DNA of 64,000 nucleotides, from NCBI GenBank assembly GCA_965207275.1, contig CBDBMH010000002.1, forward strand, positions 620,001 through 684,000, given 5' to 3'. The DNA is from Bin22 sp965207275. GTDB taxonomy: Bacteria > Chloroflexota > Dehalococcoidia > Lucifugimonadales > UBA3495. The notes under the pieces were generated by a model. That model saw only the letters and a list, made by a program, of their open reading frames with translations. It ran no database searches and was not told where the DNA came from. The translations under genes were made by a program, and so were the position numbers. Below, in pieces: positions 53,131 through 61,408 of this stretch (position 1 is its first letter; the number at the start of each line of letters is the position of its first letter).

Positions 53131-53206
53131 TGGTGGAGATAGGGGGGCTCGAACCCCCAACCTCGGCATTGCGAACGCCGCGCTCTCCCAGTTGAGCTAT
53201 ATCCCC
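53131..53206 (-). tRNA. trnA: tRNA-Ala (CGC anticodon)
   Basis: The cloverleaf has acceptor GGGGATA/TATCTCC, anticodon arm CGGCG-TTCGCAA-TGCCG with anticodon CGC, and encodes its CCA. It precedes tRNA-Arg in one transcript. Confidence 0.94.
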
Positions 53207-53788
53207 GGGCTTTTGCCCACAGCTGGCGCTCTTGCGGACACCAACTGCCGAGCCGCCACCGGCAGGGGAAACAATCCCCGGTACCATAGAGAATGTTAAA
53301 TCTCTCCCATTGAGGCTGTCAAGTGCAGGTTCCGCCGGGCGCTGCTTCAAATCAAGTGACTCGGTGCGGCGACTGCGTGAGGGCAGGCCTTCTAGCTGTC
53401 CCGTCTCGCCCGCGGTTCCGCCTCGACCGGAACGCCGCCCGCCATCATTGGCGCCCCATAACTCGGGGTCTTATCGTGTAGAATATGTCCAACCCCGATG
53501 CTGGTCAGCCAAACTATGGTTATCGGTTAGATTGCCGTTGCATTTTCCCGAAGCGAGCGCGTAGAAGGGTTAAGATTTCTCAAGCGGACTGCATATTTCC
53601 GGCCTGAACTGACTGAATGAGATGCCTGGCGGGCAGCCTCAAACCTGGGCGACCTTGTCACCTGCATCCGTCGATCCGGCCATATCCCTCACTGCTGGTC
53701 CTCCTCGTTCACTGCCCGTCGGCGCAACAGCCACCGCCCGCGACCAGGATTCGGTTTCCTCAGAAATTGGCCTGTAGTTTCCAGGAGG
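53207..53788. other. Intergenic region between tRNA-Ala and the permease gene
   Basis: These 582 bases hold the tRNA promoter and no gene that I can support. Confidence 0.5.
53293..53322 (-). promoter_or_regulatory. Probable promoter of the tRNA-Ala/tRNA-Arg transcript
   Basis: On the minus strand TTGACA (53317-53322) is followed after 18 bases by TAACAT (53293-53298). It lies about 90 bases upstream of tRNA-Ala. Confidence 0.5.
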
Positions 53789-55522
53789 GTGGACCAGGTA
53801 TTGGCCCAGGTTAACGAAGGTCTCATTTACCAGCCCGACGAGCGTCCCCCGCATCTGTCTGCGGCCCTTCAGGGGTTCCAGAACATCACCAGCCCCCTCG
53901 CCGCGATGGTGGCGGTTGTTTCCGTGGTGTCCCTGGCGGGCGGGCAGTCCCATGCATACGTTACCTGGGTCCTCTTCGCTGCCCTTCTGGTATGTGGGAT
54001 CGTCACCGCATTGCAGACGCTCCGGTTCTGGCGTCTGGGCTCAGGTTACCCCTTGATTGTGGTAGCGGGCGTTCCCTTCCTGGCCGTTTCCGTTGCCGCC
54101 CTGCTCGCCGGTGGTCCGGCCCTCCTGGCCGCGGTGATGGTGTGCTCGGCCCTGATCCAGGTTGCCTTCATAGCCCGCCTGTCCCTGCTTCGACGGCTGA
54201 TAACGCCGTTGGTGTCGGGCACGGTATTGATGCTAATGGGCTCCACGGTGGTGCTGGTAATGCTGCCCCGCCTGTCCGACGTACCAGACGGAGCGCCGGG
54301 TCTTGTTGCTCCGGTACTGGTGGGTGTCAATCTTTGTCTCTTGCTGGGGTTTCGCCTTTACGCCCCGTCTTCCTGGCAGCAATGGGGTCCGGTGGCTTGC
54401 ATCCTGGTGGGCTGCGTGTTGTCGGCTCTGTGGGGCATCTACGATATTTCGCCGGCGATGGCTGCTCCGTGGATTGGGGTGCCCACACCGGTTCTCTCTG
54501 GTATCGATCTGTCTTTTGGGGCTGCTTTCTGGTCCCTGCTGCCCGGCTTCGTGGCGGTCTACCTGGCGACCACCATCAACTCAATCTCCGACGGTATCGC
54601 GCTTCAGAGATTGTCGTGGCGCCAGCCGCGGGCAACCGACTTCCGAGTGGTGCAGGGGGCCCATAATCTGCTGGCGGCGGGGAATCTGGTGGCCGCCCTG
54701 GTGGGTACTCTTCCCCTGTTGTTGAGCCCCGGAATTTCCGCCCGGGTAGTCCTCAGCGGCGTCGCCTCACGGTGGCTGGGCATTTACGGGGGAGGGATGC
54801 TGATTGTGGCGGCTCTTTCTCCCAAGTTGCTTGCCCTGCTGGCGGCCATTCCCATTCCGGTGCTGGTTTCCTTCCTGATCTACTTGATGGCCCTGCTCTT
54901 TGTTGAAGGTATGCGGACCCTGGTTCGCGACGGACTGGATGCCCGCCGGGCCGCGGTGGCGGGCGTCTCCCTGTGGGTGGGCATAGGTTTCCAGCAGCAG
55001 ATAATCTTTCCGAATCTCCTGGCCGGAGGGTGGGCCGTTCTGCTTGGCAGCGGAATGACTACCGGAGCGACTTGCGTACTGGCGCTGTCTCTCCTGATGG
55101 AATTGACCACGAAGCGGCCGCGCCGGATCAACCTGCCGCTGGCTATGTCGTCGCTCCCACAGTTGAATGAATTTCTGGACAAGGTGGCGGCCAGGAGCAG
55201 GTGGAACGAAACTGCAACCGGACGCCTGCGCTCGGCCGGCGAAGAGGCCCTGTCCAGCCTGCTGGGGGCCACCGAAGACGCGACGAGTCGTAGTCTGGTG
55301 GTTACCGCCCGGCAAGTGGAGGGTCAGATGGAACTGGAAATGGTGGGAGCCTCCGCCGGCGAGAACCTGGAGGACCGCATTGCCTACCTGGAGGAAGACC
55401 CGGAAGGCGACGACGACCGGCAGATTTCCTTCCGCCTGCTGCGCCACTTCGCATCATCGGTGCGCCACCGGCAGTACCACGACGTAGACGTGCTGACGGT
55501 GCGGGTCGCGCCCGATCCCTGA
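53789..55522 (+). CDS. NCS2-like permease with C-terminal GHKL-like domain
   Basis: The 577-residue protein has about 12 helices in the pattern of NCS2 (xanthine/uracil) permeases, including LVSGTVLMLMGSTVVL and the SISDGIALQRLS segment. Residues about 460-577 are soluble, with NETATGRLRSAGEEALSSLL and FRLLRHFASSVRHRQ, which resemble the N and G2 boxes of HATPase (anti-sigma type) domains. The fusion is unusual. The start is uncertain: GTG at 53789 abuts AGGAGG, and TTG at 53801 has normal spacing. The substrate, purine or otherwise, is not known. Confidence 0.8.
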   Translation: MDQVLAQVNEGLIYQPDERPPHLSAALQGFQNITSPLAAMVAVVSVVSLAGGQSHAYVTWVLFAALLVCGIVTALQTLRFWRLGSGYPLIVVAGVPFLAVSVAALLAGGPALLAAVMVCSALIQVAFIARLSLLRRLITPLVSGTVLMLMGSTVVLVMLPRLSDVPDGAPGLVAPVLVGVNLCLLLGFRLYAPSSWQQWGPVACILVGCVLSALWGIYDISPAMAAPWIGVPTPVLSGIDLSFGAAFWSLLPGFVAVYLATTINSISDGIALQRLSWRQPRATDFRVVQGAHNLLAAGNLVAALVGTLPLLLSPGISARVVLSGVASRWLGIYGGGMLIVAALSPKLLALLAAIPIPVLVSFLIYLMALLFVEGMRTLVRDGLDARRAAVAGVSLWVGIGFQQQIIFPNLLAGGWAVLLGSGMTTGATCVLALSLLMELTTKRPRRINLPLAMSSLPQLNEFLDKVAARSRWNETATGRLRSAGEEALSSLLGATEDATSRSLVVTARQVEGQMELEMVGASAGENLEDRIAYLEEDPEGDDDRQISFRLLRHFASSVRHRQYHDVDVLTVRVAPDP

Positions 55523-55601
55523 CCCGCGGCGGTACTCACGGGGCAGGCCAATACCGGCTGAATCCTCAATGCGACTTCGAGCTTGACCGGCCGGAGCAGA
55601 C

Positions 55602-56156
55602 CTAAACCGGCAGCGTCGGTTCCTCCGACTCGTGGGCCAGTTGCAGGTCAATAGTGTTGGCGTTGAAGGCCAACATGGCGTAGTACCCCATCAGCGTCAC
55701 CAGTTCCACCATGGCCTGGGTGCCGAACTGCTGGTGCACGGCCTGGAAAGTGGCTTCGCTGACCTTGCTGCCGGTGAAGAATTCGGTGGCCAGGTTGATG
55801 ACCGCGGCCTCGGACGGAGACAATTCTGGCAGGGGTCTCTTGTCCCGCAGAGCGTCAATCAGTTCGTTGCTGAGCCCGGACTGCCTGGCAATGGGCACAT
55901 GCCGGTCCCAGATATAGACGCAGTCCTTGGCCCTGGCCGTAACCAGCATCGCCAGTTCCCGCATCTGGTGGGGCACGGTGGATTCGTTTCGCACGTACTC
56001 CCAGAAGGGTATGGCGCGGCGGGCCATTTCCGGGCTGTGCTTCAGGATGGACATGGGGCCGGTGCCCACCCCGCCGGCCCCGGCGTTAATTTCGTCAAAA
56101 ACGCTTCTCAGGTTCTGCGGTATGCTCTCGGCAGTAGGCAGTGGTATTCGCGACAT
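55602..56156 (-). CDS. Carboxymuconolactone decarboxylase family protein
   Basis: The 184-residue protein has one CMD domain (about residues 45-125) with VPHQMRELAMLVTARAKDCVYIWDRHVP; the AhpD CxxC is replaced (Cys then Asp-Arg-His), so peroxide reduction is unlikely. The ATG at 56156 starts MSRIPLPTAESIPQNLR. It stands alone. It may act in decarboxylation or hydroperoxide breakdown. Confidence 0.87.
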   Translation of the reverse strand: MSRIPLPTAESIPQNLRSVFDEINAGAGGVGTGPMSILKHSPEMARRAIPFWEYVRNESTVPHQMRELAMLVTARAKDCVYIWDRHVPIARQSGLSNELIDALRDKRPLPELSPSEAAVINLATEFFTGSKVSEATFQAVHQQFGTQAMVELVTLMGYYAMLAFNANTIDLQLAHESEEPTLPV

Positions 56157-56579
56157 GAGCGACTCCTTGTTCGGTCCTCGGGAAGTTGGTCCCTGGCGGC
56201 CCCAGTTTAACGTCGCTACACCATCCTTTCAAACCGTTCCAGGTTGCCAGCAGGGAAAACGCATCATAAATTGCCCTCAAATTGCGCCTGGAATGGCAGC
56301 AAAGAATCATGTCACCCTGAGCTTGCCGAAGGGTCTAAGCTCTTGGCTGAGAGTCGTGGATCGGGTCCCAATGCCTGGCTGGCAGGTACGGATTCAGATG
56401 CTTCGACTTCACTCAGCATGACATTGTCCTAATGCGCGATTGCCCTGGCTGGTCGCCAGGTTGCCTTGACTGACTTAACAGCCCAACCTAAAATCGTTAC
56501 TGTCTGAAGCGAATTCGGAAAGGCGGGCTACCGGCCTGCTATTGCAATGAGATTTGGCGTCGAGGAGCGGCTGACTGAT
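56157..56579. other. Intergenic region with palindromic repeat
   Basis: These 423 bases carry no gene. A repeat with terminal TGTCACCCTGAG and CTCAGCATGACA ends lies at 56309-56424. Confidence 0.5.
56309..56424. repeat. Repeat with TGTCAyyCTGAG ends, copy 1
   Basis: ATGTCACCCTGAG (56309-56321) and CTCAGCATGACAT (56412-56424) are near-perfect inverted ends around a 90-base body. A related hairpin occurs at 60141-60180, so this is an interspersed repeat family. Confidence 0.5.
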
Positions 56580-57329
56580 ATGTCGTTGAAAGTGGGCAGG
56601 ATACCTTACATGATTTGTGAACCCTTTTACTTCGATACGGAGCGAAGGGGGATGCAATTGGTGGATACAATGCCCAATCGCGCTGTGGACGATATTGAGC
56701 AGGGCATCCTGGACGCTGCCCTGGTGCCCGTCGTGGACACTTACGGAAAGGAGGATCTGCTGCAGCCGGTGGGCGGATTCTGTATTGCCAGCACCGACCG
56801 GGCCGGCAGCGTCTTTCTCTACTCCAAGGCGCCGGTGGAGGAACTGGACGGCGCCCGAGTTGCTCTGATTGACGATTCTAAGACCTCGGTCAAACTGTTG
56901 CAGGTCCTGCTCAAGCTTAAATACAAGGTTGAACCGGGGGAGTACGTTGGGCTGCGTGATGAGCACGATGCCTTCATGGTGATGGGCGACCGGGGGCTAC
57001 GGCAGCGGCGGGGCGCCCGGGGGTTTCCGCATCGTTACGACCTGGGCGAAGAGTGGTTCGAATGGACCCGCCTGCCCTTCGTTTATGCCCGCTGGATTGC
57101 CAGGCAGGGCATCGACTCCTACCAGCTGGCAGTGCTGGAGGACACCCTTTACGTGGGCCTGGAAGATGGCGTGGACACCCTCTATCACATCGCCGAACCC
57201 CGCGAAAACCTGCTCATGCTGCCCCGGGACGTGGTCGAATACGTCCAGGGCATCCGGTTTTACCTGGGCATGACGGAGCAGAAGTCCATGCGGATTTTCC
57301 GGGAATACGTGGAGCAGCTGGACTCATAG
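56580..57329 (+). CDS. mqnA: MqnA/chorismate dehydratase-like protein
   Basis: The 249-residue protein starts MSLKVGRIPYMICEPFY, matching the MKIGRISYLN start of the MqnA/MqnD family, and has IEQGILDAALVPVVDT and EEWFEWTRLPFVYARW, the characteristic C-terminal half. MqnA dehydrates chorismate in the futalosine menaquinone pathway. No mqnC, mqnD or mqnE gene is nearby, so pathway membership rests on the family. The frame is open from 56547; ATG 56580 follows GAGGAG and starts homology. Confidence 0.8.
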   Translation: MSLKVGRIPYMICEPFYFDTERRGMQLVDTMPNRAVDDIEQGILDAALVPVVDTYGKEDLLQPVGGFCIASTDRAGSVFLYSKAPVEELDGARVALIDDSKTSVKLLQVLLKLKYKVEPGEYVGLRDEHDAFMVMGDRGLRQRRGARGFPHRYDLGEEWFEWTRLPFVYARWIARQGIDSYQLAVLEDTLYVGLEDGVDTLYHIAEPRENLLMLPRDVVEYVQGIRFYLGMTEQKSMRIFREYVEQLDS

Positions 57330-57401
57330 CCCCCGGTGACCGGGTGTTCGGTCCCGTTTCGCAGCGGCGCCCCTGGAAATGGGCACAAAGGGTGGCAGAC
57401 G

Positions 57402-58271
57402 ATGACCAGGGTAACCGCAACCGGCTTTGAGGTTACGGGTAAGCCCGCCTTCATTTGCGATTTATCGCCGCCCCGCTCCGGCAATCTTCTGGATCTCCCC
57501 GCCGTATTACCCGACGCTGACTTCCTGCTGGTCAACCGAAACCCCGGCCGCGCCGTCCGCGCCGATTCGGCCATGCTGGCGGCCGCATTGCGGCAGCGAA
57601 CCGGCGGAAACGCTATCTTCGCCCTGCTCACCCGGGACATGAACCGCCTGGCCATCCAGTCCAGCCTGCTGGGTGCGCACATGCTGGGGCTGGAGAACGT
57701 GGTGGTGGCCCAGGGTGACCCCTTTCCCGCCTCCGATGCCCGAAGGGTTGCCGCCGTATCCGATTACCGGCCCACGGAGCTGATTTCCCACATTTCCCGG
57801 ATGAACCAGGGATCGGATTTTAGGGGTCGTAAGCTGGATTCTCCCACCGATTTCTGCATTGGAGCTACGGTGGACCCGGGGCAGGAACCCGGTCGCCAGG
57901 CCGCGCTCGCCCATCGAAAGATTGCAGCGGGGGCCAGTTTCCTGATCACCCAGCCCGTATACGACACGAGGACTGCCGCTCTCTTTATGAATGCCTACCA
58001 GCGGCAGGTCGGCGCGCCCTGCCCCGTACCCATTTATTGGGGGCTTCAAATTGTGGAGACAGGCAGCGTGGCCTTCGGCGTGGAGCCCGCCCGTCTGCGG
58101 GAGGACTTATCCGCGGGGCGGTCCGGGGTTGACCTGGCCCTAGAGGTTTACTCGCGGTTCCTGGAAGCTTCAATGCCCAATGTCTATCTGCTGCCCTCCA
58201 TCCGGCGGGGAGGCGACCGGGGTTATGAGGCAGCGCAGGAGTTTCTGGCGGCAGCGTACGCCATGTCTTGA
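57402..58271 (+). CDS. metF: Methylenetetrahydrofolate reductase family protein
   Basis: The 289-residue protein matches MetF TIM-barrel reductases: GDPFPAS after QSSLLGAHMLGLENVVVAQ, PTDFCIGATVDPG, then ITQPVYDTR with HRKIAAGASFLITQ. It would reduce 5,10-methylene-THF to 5-methyl-THF using a flavin. The ATG at 57402 is 72 bases after mqnA on the same strand. The usual conserved Glu of E. coli MetF in the N-terminus is not clear, so it could be a related folate enzyme. Confidence 0.8.
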   Translation: MTRVTATGFEVTGKPAFICDLSPPRSGNLLDLPAVLPDADFLLVNRNPGRAVRADSAMLAAALRQRTGGNAIFALLTRDMNRLAIQSSLLGAHMLGLENVVVAQGDPFPASDARRVAAVSDYRPTELISHISRMNQGSDFRGRKLDSPTDFCIGATVDPGQEPGRQAALAHRKIAAGASFLITQPVYDTRTAALFMNAYQRQVGAPCPVPIYWGLQIVETGSVAFGVEPARLREDLSAGRSGVDLALEVYSRFLEASMPNVYLLPSIRRGGDRGYEAAQEFLAAAYAMS

Positions 58272-58363
58272 AGCTGGCAACGGTGCCGCTGCCGGAACTT
58301 AAGGAGAGGGGCAGACCCGGAAAGCCTGCTCCCTTTGCAACTGTTTTGCGAAGCGCCCGCGCC

Positions 58364-58672
58364 CTACTGGCGGGAGTCGAACACTTCCTTGGCCACCCGG
58401 ACGGCGTTGGCCGCCGTGGGCCAACCGGCGTAGAAAGCCATGTGGGTGATTATCTCGCCGATCTCCTCCTTGGTTACCCCGTTGTCCAGGGCCCGGTTGA
58501 TGTGCCCCCGCAGCTGGTCGGTGCGGTACAGGGCCACCAGGGTGGCCACCGTTATCATGCTGCGGTCCCGCTTGGAAAGCTCCGGGCGCTCCCAAACGTC
58601 GCCAAAAAGAACATTGGCGCTGAGTTCTGCCATCTTGGGCGCTATTTCGCTGGCTGGATTGGGCGTGGTCAT
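58364..58672 (-). CDS. Carboxymuconolactone decarboxylase-like protein
   Basis: The 102-residue protein is a single CMD domain: LFGDVWERPELSKRDRSMITVATLVAL and TKEEIGEIITHMAFYAGWPTA. These match PcaC-like small decarboxylases. It is followed by an SDR gene upstream (85 bases) on the same strand and may be co-transcribed. The AhpD CxxC is absent, so it is not an alkyl hydroperoxidase D. Confidence 0.87.
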   Translation of the reverse strand: MTTPNPASEIAPKMAELSANVLFGDVWERPELSKRDRSMITVATLVALYRTDQLRGHINRALDNGVTKEEIGEIITHMAFYAGWPTAANAVRVAKEVFDSRQ

Positions 58673-58757
58673 GGGGTCGCCTCCTTTTGCTTCCTTATCG
58701 ATAAAGTCGGATTTGTGCGGTTGTCGCTGGCGGGGCCACTGCAGGTGGACGGACCGG

Positions 58758-59540
58758 TCAAGTCACCGTTCCCGCGCCCCACGTCACGCCGAAATCGGCC
58801 CGCTCCACCACCTGTCCTGTGAAAGTCCGGGCGGTCTGGCCGGCCAGCCACACGGCGGCGTCAATAACCTCGTCGGGCTGGACCATGGGGATGTGGGCAG
58901 TGCCGGGCCAGTCGCCCCGACGGTTCATCCAGGTATCCACCCGGCCGGGACTGAACAGGTTGACGGCGATGTTGTGGGGGCGGACCTCTTCGGCAATACT
59001 CAGGAACATTCGCTCCAGGGCCGCCTTGGTCATGGAGTAGCCCACGCGGCCCTCCCGGTAACCCCTGGCGGAACCGGAGGTTACCCCGATAATGGAGCCG
59101 GAATTCCGCGCCAACATGGTAGGGAGCGCAAACTTGCACAGCAACAGGGGCGCCCGAATATTCACCGCCAGGGCCCGGTCAAGCAGGTCCGGGTCCAGGT
59201 CGACAACGGGTGACTCGCAGTCGATACCGGCGTTGGAGAAGAGGATGTCGATGCCGCCAAAGTGGGAAACGGTGGTCGTCACCAGGTCTTGCAGGTCCGA
59301 AGGCTCGGTGACGTCGCACTTGACCGCCAGGGCATCCCCTCCATCGCTAATGATGCTGCCCACCGTGTCGTGGATGTTTCCCGCCGCGTATCGTTCAAAC
59401 TCAGCCCCGGCCTTTACTTCATCCACAGAGCGTGACGCTACCACAACTTTAGCGCCGGCCGCTGCCAGTCCCCGGCTCACCGCCCGGCCAATGCCCCGGC
59501 TGCCGCCGGTTACTATGGCCACCTTGCCCGTCAGTTCCAT
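58758..59540 (-). CDS. Short-chain dehydrogenase/reductase
   Basis: The 260-residue SDR has the cofactor motif TGGSRGIGRAV (residues 11-21), NAG in FSNAGIDCES, and the catalytic Ser-Tyr-Lys as SGSIIGVTSGSA and GYSMTKAAL. Preference is likely NADP or NAD; Arg after the glycine motif favours NADP(H). Together with the CMD and zinc-ribbon/OB-fold genes around it, it may serve an acyl-CoA or ketone pathway. Confidence 0.93.
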   Translation of the reverse strand: MELTGKVAIVTGGSRGIGRAVSRGLAAAGAKVVVASRSVDEVKAGAEFERYAAGNIHDTVGSIISDGGDALAVKCDVTEPSDLQDLVTTTVSHFGGIDILFSNAGIDCESPVVDLDPDLLDRALAVNIRAPLLLCKFALPTMLARNSGSIIGVTSGSARGYREGRVGYSMTKAALERMFLSIAEEVRPHNIAVNLFSPGRVDTWMNRRGDWPGTAHIPMVQPDEVIDAAVWLAGQTARTFTGQVVERADFGVTWGAGTVT

Positions 59541-59552
59541 CGTCCCATTCCT

Positions 59553-59981
59553 TTAGCCGGCGGGGCGGAACTTGGGCAGGCTTATGGTGTCGGTGAGGTC
59601 ATCAAAGGTAACCTCCACCGCCATACCACACTTGATAACCTCCGGGTCCGGTTCAATGTCTACCAGGTGTGAGATGATGCGGGCTCCTCCCTCCAGTTCA
59701 ACAATGACGGGAACATATGGCACCATATCCCGGAAGGCAGGCGTGGGCGCCCGGTGCACGATGCAGAAGGTGTGTACGGTCCCCTTGCCGCTGCTCTGAA
59801 TCCACTCTGTATTCCGCGAGAAACAGGCCGGGCAAATGTCCCGTGGGTAGAAGTAAATGTTGCCGCACGCCGCGCAGCGGCGGAGCCACAACTCCCGTTC
59901 CTTGCACTTTTTCCAGTAAAAGTCCGACTCCGGCTGGGGAACAGGGGGCGTGATGGGCGGGGCAGGCTGTTGCTGGGTCAT
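59553..59981 (-). CDS. Zn-ribbon/OB-fold (DUF35) protein
   Basis: The 142-residue protein has a CxxC...CxxC zinc ribbon (CAACGNIYFYPRDICPAC) followed by an OB fold, the DUF35 pattern. Such proteins assist thiolase-like or acyl-CoA enzymes. The frame is open upstream to 60131, but the ATG at 59981 with AAGGAG upstream is the natural start. It lies 12 bases upstream of the SDR gene, same strand. Confidence 0.9.
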   Translation of the reverse strand: MTQQQPAPPITPPVPQPESDFYWKKCKERELWLRRCAACGNIYFYPRDICPACFSRNTEWIQSSGKGTVHTFCIVHRAPTPAFRDMVPYVPVIVELEGGARIISHLVDIEPDPEVIKCGMAVEVTFDDLTDTISLPKFRPAG

Positions 59982-60356
59982 CCGCTGCTCCTTAATGGGC
60001 ACCCTGCTTGCGCACGGTCCCGTAATTTCCCACTGATAGTCCTGATGGGTCCTTCCTTGAAGCAAGCCCAGCATAAGTAGAAAACTGAAGGTAGTCAAGG
60101 CAAACAACGGGAGACTCGAGAGCAATCGCATTATGAGAAAATGTCATGCTGAGTCTGCCGTGGCGGACTCAGCATGACATGATTTGCCGACTAGAGCGCT
60201 TTGACCCGGGCAGGTAGCAATTAATATGCGATTGCCCTGCGGGAGACTCCGGCGCCCCAATAAAGAGCCTACACATGGGCGGTTGTAATCTGCCCGAACC
60301 GGGTTTATCGTTCATTGGGCGGCGGAGGGAAAACCCTGGCGCTCCAGGAGTGGATA
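59982..60356. other. Intergenic region with palindrome
   Basis: The 375 bases hold a 40-base hairpin (60141-60180) and flanking GCAATCGCAT / ATGCGATTGC inverted motifs (about 60123 and 60224). No gene is supported. Confidence 0.5.
60141..60180. repeat. 40-base palindrome, repeat copy 2
   Basis: The arms pair over 19 positions with one wobble around a 2-base loop and share the TGTCATGCTGAG end with the repeat at 56309. Outer motifs GCAATCGCAT and ATGCGATTGC flank it, suggesting a MITE-like unit of about 110 bases. Confidence 0.5.
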
Positions 60357-61286
60357 ATGCGAATAGCCGTGATGGGAACGGGCAGCATTGGCAGCTATTT
60401 TGGGGGCATGCTGGCCCTGTCCGGCAACCAGGTATCCCTGATAGCGCGGGGCGAGAACCTGGCGGCCATTCGGGCCCATGGCCTCCGAATTCAGACCGAT
60501 GACGAATTGCTGACCATCCCCTGCGGCGAAAACCTGTCAGCCACGGTTGACCCTGCCTCGGTGGGCCCCGTTGACCTGGTCCTCCTGACCGTCAAGACTT
60601 ACCAGAATGCCGCCGCAGTGCCCGCCATGCGGCCCCTGATAGGCCGAGATAGCAACCTTCTGTGCCTGCAAAACGGCATCGACAGCTATCGGGCGGCGGC
60701 GGAGGCATTTGGCCCGGAAAGGGTGCTGCCCGGGGCTGCCTACATCGAGGCGGCGCGCCTGGAGCCGGGCATGATAAAGCAGAGTGGCAGCGTCGTCCGG
60801 ATCGCCTTCGGAGAGACGGACGGCAGCGACAGCCAGCGGGGCCGCACAATCCTGCAGGCCCTGTCCGATGCCGGTATCAGTGCTCAGTTCAGCCGCGACA
60901 TCCGCCAGATCTTGTGGACCAAGTTCCTCTTCATTGCCACCATGGCCGGGGTTACCAGCCTCTCCCGGGAGACTATGGCCGAAATAATGCCGCGTCCCGA
61001 ATGGCGGCAGGTCATCGTCAGTTGCATGAAGGAAATTGAGGAGGTGGCCCGGGCCAGCCAGTTAGCCCTCGCCGCCGATATTGTGGATGCTACCGTGGCC
61101 TACATTGAAGGCGATCTGGAAGATATGCACGCCTCCATGCACGCCGACATTATGGCCGGACGCCCCCTGGAGCTGGAGGCCCTCACCGGCGCCGTCGTGC
61201 GAGCCGGCATGTCTGCCGGCGTTCCAACACCCATAAACGACGTAATTTATGCTGCCCTCAAACCCTTTGCCGAGGGAAGCGGGTGA
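60357..61286 (+). CDS. panE: Ketopantoate reductase
   Basis: The 309-residue enzyme reduces 2-dehydropantoate with NADPH for pantothenate synthesis. It begins MRIAVMGTGSIGSYFGG with the glycine-rich NADP motif; the catalytic Lys is in LLTVKTYQN and the C-terminal domain has FLFIATMAGVTSLSRETM. The frame is open from 60315, but AGGAG before the ATG at 60357 and homology favour this start. Its last bases overlap a GTG frame that probably does not start the next gene. Confidence 0.9.
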   Translation: MRIAVMGTGSIGSYFGGMLALSGNQVSLIARGENLAAIRAHGLRIQTDDELLTIPCGENLSATVDPASVGPVDLVLLTVKTYQNAAAVPAMRPLIGRDSNLLCLQNGIDSYRAAAEAFGPERVLPGAAYIEAARLEPGMIKQSGSVVRIAFGETDGSDSQRGRTILQALSDAGISAQFSRDIRQILWTKFLFIATMAGVTSLSRETMAEIMPRPEWRQVIVSCMKEIEEVARASQLALAADIVDATVAYIEGDLEDMHASMHADIMAGRPLELEALTGAVVRAGMSAGVPTPINDVIYAALKPFAEGSG

Positions 61287-61408
61287 AGGTTGGCCGCCCG
61301 CCAGGGCAAACGCATTCTGTTTCTGGGGAATCTCGTCGTTCCCGCGAAGACGGAAACCCCGAACCCGTACTGTCACGCAAAGTACCGCGTGCCATACGGA
61401 GATACTCG

